From AP-15 sp963785565 (GTDB taxonomy: Bacteria; Pseudomonadota; Alphaproteobacteria; ATCC43930; CGMCC-115725), in contig CAWAVV010000005.1 of the NCBI GenBank assembly GCA_963785565.1, forward strand, positions 124,001-188,000: 64,000 nucleotides of DNA, given 5' to 3'. This document shows, piece by piece, positions 27,002 through 34,223 of the stretch. The notes under the pieces are model-generated. The model ran no database searches. It was not told the DNA's origin and saw only the letters and a list, made by a program, of their open reading frames with translations. The translations under genes were made by a program, and so were the position numbers. The number at the start of each line of letters is the position of its first letter. The stretch's first letter is position 1.

Positions 27002-27185
27002 AATTCCCGTCAATTCCCGATTCGGGCAAAATAAATCCCGGTTATGTCGAAATAATTCCCGGTTATGCCGCAACGGGAATTCACCTTCAGGCCATTGATT
27101 TTACTATTATTTTTGGAGGTAGACCGGGTCGTTTTGGGCCGCGGCGGATGAAAATCCCGGTTATTTTCCCGGTTGAACGGGAATC
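27002..27185. repeat. Cluster of TCCCGGTTAT motifs between hsdM and tRNA-Met
   Basis: Exact TCCCGGTTAT occurs at 27036-27045, 27057-27066 and 27155-27164, with a near copy TCCCGGTTG at 27167-27175. Related AATTCCCG/CGGGAATT pieces lie at 27002-27026 and 27072-27082, and ACGGGAAT at 27177-27184. Copy spacing is 21 and 12 bases for the two adjacent pairs. The region is AT-richer than its surroundings and has no gene. It could be an array of protein-binding sites or decayed mobile DNA. Confidence 0.5.
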
Positions 27186-27229
27186 GGGCAATATGGGGCG
27201 GACGGCTTTGCCGATCGCCGATTGCGAGG

Positions 27230-27306
27230 TGGTAGCGGGAGAGGGATTTGAACCCCCGACCTTGGGATTATGATTCCCCTGCTCTAACCAGCTGAGCTAT
27301 CCCGCC
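27230..27306 (-). tRNA. tRNA-Met (CAU)
   Basis: The minus strand folds as a 77-nt tRNA with encoded CCA: acceptor GGCGGGA pairs with TCCCGCT (one G-T), D arm GCTC/GAGC, anticodon loop ATCATAA with anticodon CAU, T arm GGGGG-TTCAAAT-CCCTC (one G-T). The first pair of the anticodon stem (G27-A43) is mismatched. The body resembles elongator tRNA-Met of alphaproteobacteria more than tRNA-Ile2(CAU) or initiator tRNA, which has a mismatched 1-72 pair and GGG/CCC anticodon stem. Its 3' end points towards the restriction locus. Confidence 0.9.
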
Positions 27307-27342
27307 GCGCGGCGCCGCATATAGGAGATCGGATGCCGGCGG

Positions 27343-28464
27343 TCAAGCAATGGGCCGCCGGCGGATCCAGCCGCCGCCCAGCACCCGCTCGCCATCGTAG
27401 AGAACCGCGGCCTGTCCCGGCGCCACCGCATCGGCCGGGGCGTCGAGAACCAGCTCGGCTTCGCCGGCCGCAGCGCCGGGGTAGAGCGTCGCCGGCGCCG
27501 GCATCTGCGCCGAGCGCAGCTTGGCCGCAACCCTGACGCCGGACGGACTGGGGGGCAGCGGACCCAACCAGTTCAGCTCGCCCAGCGAAACCCGGGCTTG
27601 GGCCAGCGCCGCCCGCGGCCCGACGACAATGCGCTGCCGCTCGGGCTCGATCGCCAGCACATGAAGCGGCTCGGCGGCGGCGATCCCGAGCCCCTTTCTC
27701 TGACCCACGGTGAAATGGGCGATGCCGCGATGACGGCCGAGCACATGGCCCTCGTCGTCGACGATGTCGCCGGGCTCGCCGGCTGCGGGGCGCAGCCGCT
27801 CGACCAGCGCCGCATAGGAGCCCTGCGGGACAAAGCAGATGTCCTGGCTGTCGGGCTTGTCGGCGACCGCCAGGCCGAAATGCCGGGCCAGCGCGCGGGT
27901 CTCGTCCTTGGCCAGCCCGCCCAATGGAAAACGCAGGAAATCGAGTTCGGCGCGCGTCGTCGCAAACAGGAAATAGCTCTGGTCGCGCGAGGCGTCTCGG
28001 GCGCGATGCAGCTCTGGTCCATCGGCGCCGGCCATCCGGCGCACATAGTGTCCGGTGGCGAGCGCCGAAGCGCCGAGGTCGCGCGCGGTGGCAAGCAGAT
28101 CGCGAAACTTGATCCGTTGGTTACAGCGGATGCACGGCACCGGGGTCTCGCCCCGGCGGTACGACTCGGCGAAATCCTCGATCACCTCCGCGCGAAAGCG
28201 GCTTTCGTAATCGAGCACATAATGGGCGATGCCGAGCCGTTCGGCGACGCGCGCGGCATCGTGGATGTCCTGCCCGGCGCAGCATGCCCCCTTGCGCCCG
28301 AGCGCCGCACCATGGTCGTAAAGCTGCAAGGTGATGCCGACAACCTCGAAGCCGCGCTCGGCCAGCAGCGCCGCCGTCACCGATGAATCAACCCCGCCCG
28401 ACATGGCGACGACGATCCGGTGGTCGGCCGGGTTGCCGGCGATGTCGAAGTCCGGCGGCGTCAT
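27343..28464 (-). CDS. mnmA: tRNA-specific 2-thiouridylase MnmA
   Basis: Adds sulfur to U34 of Lys, Glu and Gln tRNAs using ATP and persulfide sulfur from IscS-type desulfurases. PP-loop SGGVDSSVTAALL near residue 22; catalytic cysteines are likely in PVPCIRCNQRIKF and in DSQDICFVPQGSY; LATGHYVRR is also typical. 373 aa is normal. The ATG overlaps the tenA stop by ATGA, placing mnmA last in the sulfur operon that also encodes its probable sulfur donors. tRNA-Met lies just downstream. Confidence 0.95.
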   Translation of the reverse strand: MTPPDFDIAGNPADHRIVVAMSGGVDSSVTAALLAERGFEVVGITLQLYDHGAALGRKGACCAGQDIHDAARVAERLGIAHYVLDYESRFRAEVIEDFAESYRRGETPVPCIRCNQRIKFRDLLATARDLGASALATGHYVRRMAGADGPELHRARDASRDQSYFLFATTRAELDFLRFPLGGLAKDETRALARHFGLAVADKPDSQDICFVPQGSYAALVERLRPAAGEPGDIVDDEGHVLGRHRGIAHFTVGQRKGLGIAAAEPLHVLAIEPERQRIVVGPRAALAQARVSLGELNWLGPLPPSPSGVRVAAKLRSAQMPAPATLYPGAAAGEAELVLDAPADAVAPGQAAVLYDGERVLGGGWIRRRPIA

Positions 28465-29129
28465 GGCTGCGCGTCGAACCCCATCTGCCAGAAATCGGCC
28501 TCGAGCCGGGTGGCGGTGGCGAAACCGGCGGCGAGGGACGGAAAGCGCCCTTCGCCGCCGCGGCGCGTGAACTGCTCGTCGAGTGCCGCTTCGGCCTCTC
28601 GGGCGAGGTCCTGGTACTCAGCGCCGGCATACATTTCCAGCCAGTCGCGATAGCGGTTGCCGTCGAGCCGCGTCGCAGGATCGGCCATGCGCTCGGCCGC
28701 GATCAACGCGTAGCCGATGATGCAGGGCGCCAGTACGGTCTCGAGGTCGAGCCGATCGCCCGCCAAGCCGCGGTCGAGCACAAAGCGGGTATAGGCGATC
28801 GTCTCCATCGCTTCGGGTTCGGCGATCATCGCCGCTTCCGACAGGCCCCAGCCGCGGCAATATTCGACATGGAGGCCGATCTCGACGTCGAGCGTCGCGG
28901 CGACCAGCCGCTGCGCCCGGCGCATTTCGCCGAGCGTGTCCGATTTATAGATCGCCAGGCCCCAGGCGCGCGCGAAATGGATCAGAAACAGATAGTCCTG
29001 GATCAAATAGCGCCGGAAACAGGCTTCCGGCAGCTCGCCCCGGGTGAGCAGCAGAACGAAATCGTGTTTGGTATAGGCGCGCCATGCCTCGGAGGAAGCG
29101 GCGACCAGTCGTGAAAAGAGCCCGTCCAC
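28461..29129 (-). CDS. tenA: TenA-family thiaminase II-like protein
   Basis: Predicted aminopyrimidine aminohydrolase/thiaminase II in thiamine salvage. The all-helical TenA fold shows SEAWRAYTKHDFVLLLTRGE, RYLIQDYLFLIHFARAWGLA, HVEYCRGWGLSEAAM and the central Cys in LAPCIIGYALIAAE, then YRDWLEMYAGAEYQ. I choose GTG 29129 (222 aa, family size); the open frame to 29318 is noncoding by appearance. No strong ribosome site is visible before 29129, so the start is uncertain. It lies between fdx and mnmA, overlapping mnmA, an unusual position for a thiamine gene. Confidence 0.85.
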   Translation of the reverse strand: MDGLFSRLVAASSEAWRAYTKHDFVLLLTRGELPEACFRRYLIQDYLFLIHFARAWGLAIYKSDTLGEMRRAQRLVAATLDVEIGLHVEYCRGWGLSEAAMIAEPEAMETIAYTRFVLDRGLAGDRLDLETVLAPCIIGYALIAAERMADPATRLDGNRYRDWLEMYAGAEYQDLAREAEAALDEQFTRRGGEGRFPSLAAGFATATRLEADFWQMGFDAQP

Positions 29130-29149
29130 AATTGCGCCAAGCGGCCGCG

Positions 29150-29482
29150 TCAGCCGCGCAACAGGTTGCGGGTCGACGCCGGCAGCCGCACCGTCAAGCC
29201 GTCGAGCTCCTCGGTAATGATGACTTGGCAGCCGAGCCGGGACGTCTTGCTGAGGTTGAAGGCGAGATCGAGCATGTCCTCCTCGTCCTCGCTTGCCTCC
29301 TTGAGCAGGTCGTACCACTCAGGGTCGATGATGACGTGGCAGGTCGAGCAGGCTAGCGAGCCTTCGCACGCCCCCTCGATATCGATATCGTGGCGATGGG
29401 CGACTTCAAGCACCGACAACCCAAGTGGCGCTTCAACCTCGCGGTGTGTCCCATCGCGCTCGATAAAGACCATTTTGGGCAT
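29150..29482 (-). CDS. fdx: Isc-type 2Fe-2S ferredoxin
   Basis: 110-aa adrenodoxin-type ferredoxin that supplies electrons for Fe-S assembly. Cluster cysteines: C-X5-C-X2-C in GACEGSLACSTCHV and the fourth in TSRLGCQV. The acidic DPEWYDLLKEASEDEEDMLD stretch is typical of Isc ferredoxins and their partner-binding surface. ATG 29482 overlaps the stop of the Hsp70-like gene (TGATG). tenA begins about 20 bases downstream. Confidence 0.94.
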   Translation of the reverse strand: MPKMVFIERDGTHREVEAPLGLSVLEVAHRHDIDIEGACEGSLACSTCHVIIDPEWYDLLKEASEDEEDMLDLAFNLSKTSRLGCQVIITEELDGLTVRLPASTRNLLRG

Positions 29483-29955
29483 CAGGTGAATTCCGCACCC
29501 AATGCGGCGCCTGGATCCGGCCGCGGCGCCAAATCCTCAGCGAGGACCGCCGCCGCCAAGGCCGGCGCCGCGTCGGATGGCAGCTCGGTAGCGGCGGCGA
29601 GACGTAGAACCACGAGCCCCGCCTGTTCCGCCGCCTCCTCGATGCGTGCAGCCGCGGCTGTATCTCGTAATTTGCGACTGACAATCACGGCATGCGTCAC
29701 CGGCCGGCCCAGCGCGCGCTCGGCTCGCAACCGCGCTCCTTCGAGCAGCTGCTTCCATCGCGCCACTGTGCCGTCCGCGGCCGGCACCGGGAGCGATTGC
29801 TCAAAGCCCTCGCGATCAACAAGAACCACCGCGTTGCCGCCGGCCGACATCGCGACCTCGATGCCGGCACCACTCGCATCGATGCCGATCGCCGCACCCG
29901 GAGCGCTCGGATCGGTCGGCCCGCCCTCAGGTTCCTCTATCTGAAACAGCTTCAC
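29482..29955 (-). CDS. 157-aa protein resembling a reduced Hsp70/HscA ATPase domain
   Basis: No exact family recognised. Two segments look like the Hsp70 nucleotide-binding domain: AAIGIDASGAGIEVAMSAGG with VVLVDREGFEQSLP (compare the Hsp70 start 'VGIDLGTTNS..V' and 'PDEEGR..PS'), and AVIVSRKLRDTAAAARIEEA plus AEQAGLVVLRLAAATE (compare 'AVITVPAYF.DAQR.AT.DA..LAGL.VLRL..EPTAA'). The phosphate-1 loop residues of Hsp70 (DLGTTNS) are not preserved, so ATPase activity is doubtful. It sits exactly where hscA lies in isc operons, just before fdx. GTG start 29955. Likely a shrunken HscA relative; this is inference. Confidence 0.6.
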   Translation of the reverse strand: MKLFQIEEPEGGPTDPSAPGAAIGIDASGAGIEVAMSAGGNAVVLVDREGFEQSLPVPAADGTVARWKQLLEGARLRAERALGRPVTHAVIVSRKLRDTAAAARIEEAAEQAGLVVLRLAAATELPSDAAPALAAAVLAEDLAPRPDPGAALGAEFT

Positions 29956-30045
29956 GCACTGGCCTCGCGCCGCTTCCAGCGATTATAGGCCTCGGCCCGG
30001 ACCGGCCATCCACATCCCGCGAACGGGCCCGATAAAATTGGAAGC

Positions 30046-30387
30046 TCAGACGTGAAAGGATTTGCCGCAGCCGCAACGGCCTTTTTCGTTCGGGTTACGA
30101 AAGGTGAAGCCGTTCTGCAGCTTTTCCTCGACGTAATCCATCTCAGTGCCAAGTATGAACATCACCGCCTTCGGATCGATCAGGACGGTGACGCCCTTGT
30201 CCTCGACAACCTCGTCGAACTTGCCCTTTTCATCGGCATATTCGAGCGTGTAGCTGAGGCCGGAGCAGCCGCGCGACCGCACCCCGATCCTGATCCCGGC
30301 CGACGGCTTGTCGCGCTTGGCGAGCAGCGTCTGGATCCGCTGCGCTGCAGCGTCGGTCACCTTCAAGGCCTGCTGTCTCGCCCTCAT
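30046..30387 (-). CDS. iscA: Iron-sulfur assembly protein, IscA/ErpA family
   Basis: A-type Fe-S carrier of 113 aa. The three conserved cysteines are visible: SRGCSGLSYTL and the C-terminal KGRCGCGKSF (CGC). LIDPKAVMFILGTEMDYVEE is also diagnostic. The ATG at 30387 has GGAG six bases upstream; the frame is open to 30582, but that part overlaps iscS and is spurious. Only 28 bases separate it from the iscS stop, leaving no room for the iscU scaffold gene that usually sits here. Confidence 0.94.
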   Translation of the reverse strand: MRARQQALKVTDAAAQRIQTLLAKRDKPSAGIRIGVRSRGCSGLSYTLEYADEKGKFDEVVEDKGVTVLIDPKAVMFILGTEMDYVEEKLQNGFTFRNPNEKGRCGCGKSFHV

Positions 30388-30415
30388 GCGTTTCTCCAAC
30401 GCGTAATCTCGGTGG

Positions 30416-31658
30416 TTATGTGGGTATGCCGTTGCGCTGCCGCACCCCATTCTCGCCCGCGAGCCTGGCTGCAGCCGCGGCCAGCGCGTCAACCGCGAAA
30501 TCGACCTCCGCTGCGGTGTTGAACCGGCCGAGGCCGATCCGGATCGCAGTACTGGCGAGCGTGTCGGGAAGGCCGAGGGCACGCAGCACGTAGGACGGCT
30601 CGATCGTTGCCGAGGTGCAGGCAGAGCCGGTCGATATCGCGATCGCCGGGCAGGCCTCGATCAAGGTCGGCGCTTCGATCCCCGGAAAAGTCAAGTTGAG
30701 GTTCCCGGCAAGGCGGCACTCGGCGTTCCCATTGAGGCCGAGCCCGGGAACGCGACGCGCCAAGCCCTGATATAGCCGGTCGCGGAGGCCGCGCAGCCGC
30801 GCTGTTTCCTCCGCCATTTCGGCGGCCGCAATCGCCGCCGCCCGACCGAGCGCGACACAAAGCGGTGTCGGCAAGGTGCCGGAGCGCAGCCCCCGCTCCT
30901 GCCCGCCGCCGTCGATCAGCGGCAGCAGCCGCACACGGGGCCGTCGGCGGACATACAGAACGCCGACGCCCTTCGGCCCATACATCTTGTGTCCGGAGAT
31001 CGACATCAGGTCGATATGCATCGCCTCGACATCGAGCGGGATCTTGCCCGCGGCCTGCGCCGCGTCGCTATGAAACAATACGCCCTTGCCGTGGCACAAT
31101 GCGCCGATTTCGGCGAGCGGCTGGATCACCCCGATCTCATTGTGCGCGGCCATGATCGAGACCAACAAGGTGCGCTCGGACAGCGCCGCCGCCAACTGAT
31201 CGAGCGCGAGGAGACCGTCCGGCTCGACCGGTAGATAGGTCACCGCGAACCCCTCGCGCTCGAGCTGCGCGCAGCTTTCGAGCACGCATTTGTGCTCGGT
31301 CGCCAGGGTGATGATGTGGTCGCGGGGTCGGGTACCTTGGGGATGGGCACGGGCAAAGTGCGCCGCACCCTTGATCGCGAGGTTGTTCGATTCGGTGGCG
31401 CCCGAGGTGAACACAATCTCTCGCGGATCGGCATGGATCAGCGCCGCGACCGCCGCCCGCGCTCGCTCGATGGCCTCGGCCGCAACACGACCGTAGGCGT
31501 GACTGGTGCTGTGTGGGTTGCCGAAATGCTCGGTGAAATAGGGCAGCATCGCTTCGAGCACGCGCGGATCGACCCGTGTCGACGACTGATTGTCGAGGTA
31601 GATCGGCGGCGTGTTGGCACCGTCGCGCTGCCAGTGCCTGAACGCGGGCCGGGTTCAT
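30416..31658 (-). pseudogene. iscS: Cysteine desulfurase IscS, 5' end frameshifted
   Basis: PLP enzyme that releases sulfur from cysteine. Signatures: GNPHSTSHAYG, FTSGATESNNLA, ATEHKCVLES, the PLP Lys in SISGHKMYGPKG and the persulfide Cys loop STGSACTSATIEPSYVL. An uninterrupted frame exists only from the codon before MLEAMLPYF. The expected N-terminus (RPAFRHWQRDGANTPPIYLD then NQSSTRVDPRV) lies upstream in this frame but has no start. ATG 31658, overlapping the upstream stop by ATGA, is in another frame. Deleting one C in the CCC run at 31651-31653 gives MNRPAFRHWQRDGANTPP in frame. A sequencing insertion seems likely; the gene is otherwise intact (about 413 aa when repaired). Confidence 0.85.
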
Positions 31659-32800
31659 GCTGCGCGCGCCTTTTCCGTGGAGCCGCGCCGGCGCCGGTAA
31701 ATTGCGGTCCAGGATTGCAGGAAACGGCTCACATCGCGCTCGGTCGTTGCCCAACCGAGACTGACCCGGATCGTCGTGGCGGCGATATCGGGCGCTAACC
31801 CCATCGCCTTCAGCACATGGCTCGGTCCGACCTTGCCCGATGAACAGGCGGCGCCGGCGCTGACCATGACGCCGTCGAGATCGAGGGCGATGATCTGCGT
31901 CTCGGCGGCGGTGCCGGGCATCGCAATCGCCGTGGTGTTGGGCAGTCGAGGCGCCGCGTTGCCGACGACCACCGCCTCCGGCGCTGCGGCCATAATCTCG
32001 GCCTCCAAAGCATCGCGCAATGCACGGACGCGATCGTATACCGCGATTTCGGCCGCGGCGGTGGCGGCCGCGGCGGCGAACCCGACGATCCCCGACAGGT
32101 TTTCCGTACCGGCTCGGCGACCGCGCTCCTGCCCGCCGCCACGCAGGAGAGGCATCAGGTCGAGCCCGCCGCGCGCGAGCAGCGCACCGACGCCAGGCGG
32201 GCCGCCGATCTTGTGCGCCGACAGGGTAACGAGATCGGCGCCAATGGCTGAACCATCAAGTGGAATCTTGCCGGCAGCCTGCACCGCATCACAATGAAAG
32301 AGGGCGCCGTGAGCGTGCGCCACCGCCGCGATTTCGGCCACCGGCTGGATCACGCCCGTTTCGTTGTTGGCGATCATGACCGATACCAGCGCCGGCGTCA
32401 GCTCTTTGACAAGCATAAGATCGAGCAGGTCGAGCCTGACGACGCCGTCTCGGTCGACTGGGATGTGTTCGGCCGAGGGAGCCGCTTGCAGTACCGAATC
32501 GTGCTCGACCGCCGAGACCAGCACACGCTGCCGCCCGGCGCCGAGAATGGCCAGATGATTGGCCTCGGTACCGCCGCTGACAAAAACCACGGCTTCGGCC
32601 GGCGCGCCGACCAGCGCCGCTACCGCGATCCGGGCGCGCTCCACCGTCGCCCGGGCCGCACGGCCCCAGCGATGCACCGAGGAAGGGTTGCCGCAATGCC
32701 CCAGCGCTGCGGTCATCGCAGCCGCCGCCTCAGGCCGGAGCGGTGCGGTGGCATTCCAATCGAGATAGGTCTCGGGGCTTGGCACAGCGCTTCCCGTCAC
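31655..32800 (-). CDS. Second cysteine desulfurase (NifS/IscS-like)
   Basis: 381-aa PLP-dependent class V enzyme directly after iscR: ETYLDWNATAPLRPEA, GNPSSVHRWGRAAR, SGGTEANHLAI, the PLP Lys in LSAHKIGGPPGVGAL, GQERGRRAGTENL, and the persulfide Cys in SAGAACSSGKVGPSHVL. It differs clearly from the following IscS; its shorter Cys loop is group-II/NifS-like in look. A tandem pair after iscR occurs in several Rhodospirillales. GTG 32800 overlaps the iscR stop and the stop overlaps the expected iscS ATG. It may feed a different acceptor from IscS. Confidence 0.92.
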   Translation of the reverse strand: MTGSAVPSPETYLDWNATAPLRPEAAAAMTAALGHCGNPSSVHRWGRAARATVERARIAVAALVGAPAEAVVFVSGGTEANHLAILGAGRQRVLVSAVEHDSVLQAAPSAEHIPVDRDGVVRLDLLDLMLVKELTPALVSVMIANNETGVIQPVAEIAAVAHAHGALFHCDAVQAAGKIPLDGSAIGADLVTLSAHKIGGPPGVGALLARGGLDLMPLLRGGGQERGRRAGTENLSGIVGFAAAAATAAAEIAVYDRVRALRDALEAEIMAAAPEAVVVGNAAPRLPNTTAIAMPGTAAETQIIALDLDGVMVSAGAACSSGKVGPSHVLKAMGLAPDIAATTIRVSLGWATTERDVSRFLQSWTAIYRRRRGSTEKARAA

Positions 32801-33273
32801 GATCCCATGGTAACGGCAGCGCCGCGAAAGGCTTCGCAATGGATGCGGCCGCTGGTTCCCAGCACGCGGTGCTCGCAGACGTCGGCGAGCGAGACCGAGC
32901 TCAGGAAGAGGTGGATCTGATTGCCCAACTCCTCCCACAAATCGTGGGTCAAGCAGCGCGTGCGGTTGCCGCGGCAGCCGACCGGCGCACCGGGGGCGCA
33001 GCGCGTCGCGCGGATCGGCTCGTCGACCGCCAGGATGATGTCGGCAACGCGAGTCTCGCTGCGGTTGTTGGCGAGGAGATAGCCCCCGCCGGGTCCGCGT
33101 ACGCTCTTGACCAGCCCGCTCTTGCGCAGCATCGCAAAGAGTTGTTCGAGGTAGGACAGCGAAATCTCCTGGCGCTCTGCGATCTCGGCGAGCGAGACCG
33201 GGTCGCCGCCGCTGTGCTGGGCGAGATCCACCATCGCCATCACCGCATAGCGTCCCTTGGTGCTGAGCCTCAT
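32797..33273 (-). CDS. iscR: Fe-S-responsive Rrf2 regulator IscR
   Basis: 158-aa Rrf2-family repressor/activator that senses Fe-S status by carrying a 2Fe-2S cluster. The N-terminal winged HTH reads MRLSTKGRYAVMAMVDLAQH, ISLSYLEQLFAMLRKSGLV and RGPGGGYLLA. Cluster ligands are Cys92, Cys100 and Cys107 with His110 nearby (RCAPGAPVGC...RCLTHDLW); the first Cys spacing is a little longer than in E. coli IscR. ATG 33273 is the family start; the longer frame to 33645 overlaps cysE. Probably autoregulates the operon. Confidence 0.94.
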   Translation of the reverse strand: MRLSTKGRYAVMAMVDLAQHSGGDPVSLAEIAERQEISLSYLEQLFAMLRKSGLVKSVRGPGGGYLLANNRSETRVADIILAVDEPIRATRCAPGAPVGCRGNRTRCLTHDLWEELGNQIHLFLSSVSLADVCEHRVLGTSGRIHCEAFRGAAVTMGS

Positions 33274-33283
33274 GATGCGGTCC

Positions 33284-34042
33284 TCAGGAGACGCGCTCGT
33301 TTTCGATGGCGCCATTCCCGAGGTGCGTTTCCGGCGCCTCGACACCCGCAATGCTATCGGGGTCGGTCCGCGGCCGGTTGCCCTCGATTTCGGCCAAACG
33401 CCTGCGCAGGTTCGTGACCTCGTCGAGCAGGCCGTTGAGCGTGCGAGCAATCGGATCGGGTATGTTCTCGCAAATGCCGTAAGGTTGAAACACCGGCTCG
33501 GACAGCGGTTGCGGCGAGCTGGCGCCCAGCGGACGCGCCCGGACACCGACCATCCTGGCGCCGTCCGGCACTTCTGCCTGAACCAGCGTGTGCGCCCCGA
33601 TCCGCGCCCCATCCCCGACGCGGAATGGTCCGAGGATCTGCGCATGCGAGCCGACGATAACGTCGTTACCGAGTGTCGGGTGCCGCTTTGCGCCGCGTGT
33701 CAACGACGTGCCGCCGAGGGTGACACCTTGATAAAAGGTGCAATCGTCGCCGATCTCGGCGGTCTCGCCGATCACCACTCCCATACCGTGATCGATAAAT
33801 AGGCGCCTGCCGATGCGCGCCCCGGGGTGGATCTCGATGCCGGTCAACATCCGCCCGAGATGCGATACGAACCGCCCGGCGAGCAGCCAGCCGCGGACCC
33901 ACAGCCAGCGCGCCAGGCGATGAAAAACGACCGCATGAAATCCAGGATAGCACAAGGCCACCTCGATCCGCGAGCGCGCGGCCGGATCGCGGGCGAGCGT
34001 CGCATCGATTTCGTCGCGCAGGTTTTTCAGCAGCATCGACAT
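33284..34042 (-). CDS. cysE: Serine O-acetyltransferase CysE
   Basis: Makes O-acetyl-L-serine, the carbon skeleton of cysteine. The left-handed beta-helix hexapeptide repeats are clear (EIHPGARIGRRLFIDHGMGV, VIGETAEIGDDCTFYQGVTL, GVRARPLG). The catalytic His is in IDHGMG. 252 aa from ATG 34042; ATG 34036 is an alternative, and the ribosome site is weak. The C-terminal tail of about 80 residues (ENIPDPIARTLNGLLDEV) is of the longer EpsC type. It is the first gene of the sulfur operon and ends 10 bases before iscR, linking cysteine supply to Fe-S assembly. Confidence 0.92.
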   Translation of the reverse strand: MSMLLKNLRDEIDATLARDPAARSRIEVALCYPGFHAVVFHRLARWLWVRGWLLAGRFVSHLGRMLTGIEIHPGARIGRRLFIDHGMGVVIGETAEIGDDCTFYQGVTLGGTSLTRGAKRHPTLGNDVIVGSHAQILGPFRVGDGARIGAHTLVQAEVPDGARMVGVRARPLGASSPQPLSEPVFQPYGICENIPDPIARTLNGLLDEVTNLRRRLAEIEGNRPRTDPDSIAGVEAPETHLGNGAIENERVS

Positions 34043-34106
34043 CACTATATTAACGTCTCTGCAGCGTGACCGCTCCGGATTGTGCCGTGCGGACGCCCTG
34101 AGCGAG

Positions 34107-34134
34107 CATATAATTGTCCGACAAAAATGATCAA
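34107..34134 (-). promoter_or_regulatory. Possible promoter and palindromic site of the cysE-isc operon
   Basis: On the minus strand, TTGATC (34134-34129) and TATATG (34112-34107) are 16 bases apart, about 65 bases before cysE. The perfect palindrome TTGTC-C-GACAA (34114-34124) fills the spacer, a good place for a repressor such as an Rrf2 protein. The match to known IscR boxes is weak, so the binding protein is unknown. Confidence 0.35.
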
Positions 34135-34223
34135 GAATTGCGGACGCGCAGACCAACCCCCAACGTGCTGGCCACCGACCTGCATCCTCGGATATCGGTC
34201 GGCGGATTTCAGCTGGAATACCC

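Noticed and set aside
27002..27185. CRISPR array
   Set aside because: Copies are only about 10 bp and unevenly spaced, with no spacer-length regularity and no cas genes.
26983..27273. 96-codon plus-strand ORF ending GEGFEPPTLGL
   Set aside because: Its end is the antisense of tRNA-Met, a well-known artefact, and the rest covers the TCCCGGTTAT cluster.
27230..27306. Initiator or Ile2(CAU) identity for the tRNA
   Set aside because: Position 1-72 can pair (G-T) and the anticodon stem lacks the three G-C pairs of the initiator; the body looks like elongator Met. Ile2 cannot be fully excluded without a tRNA identity model.
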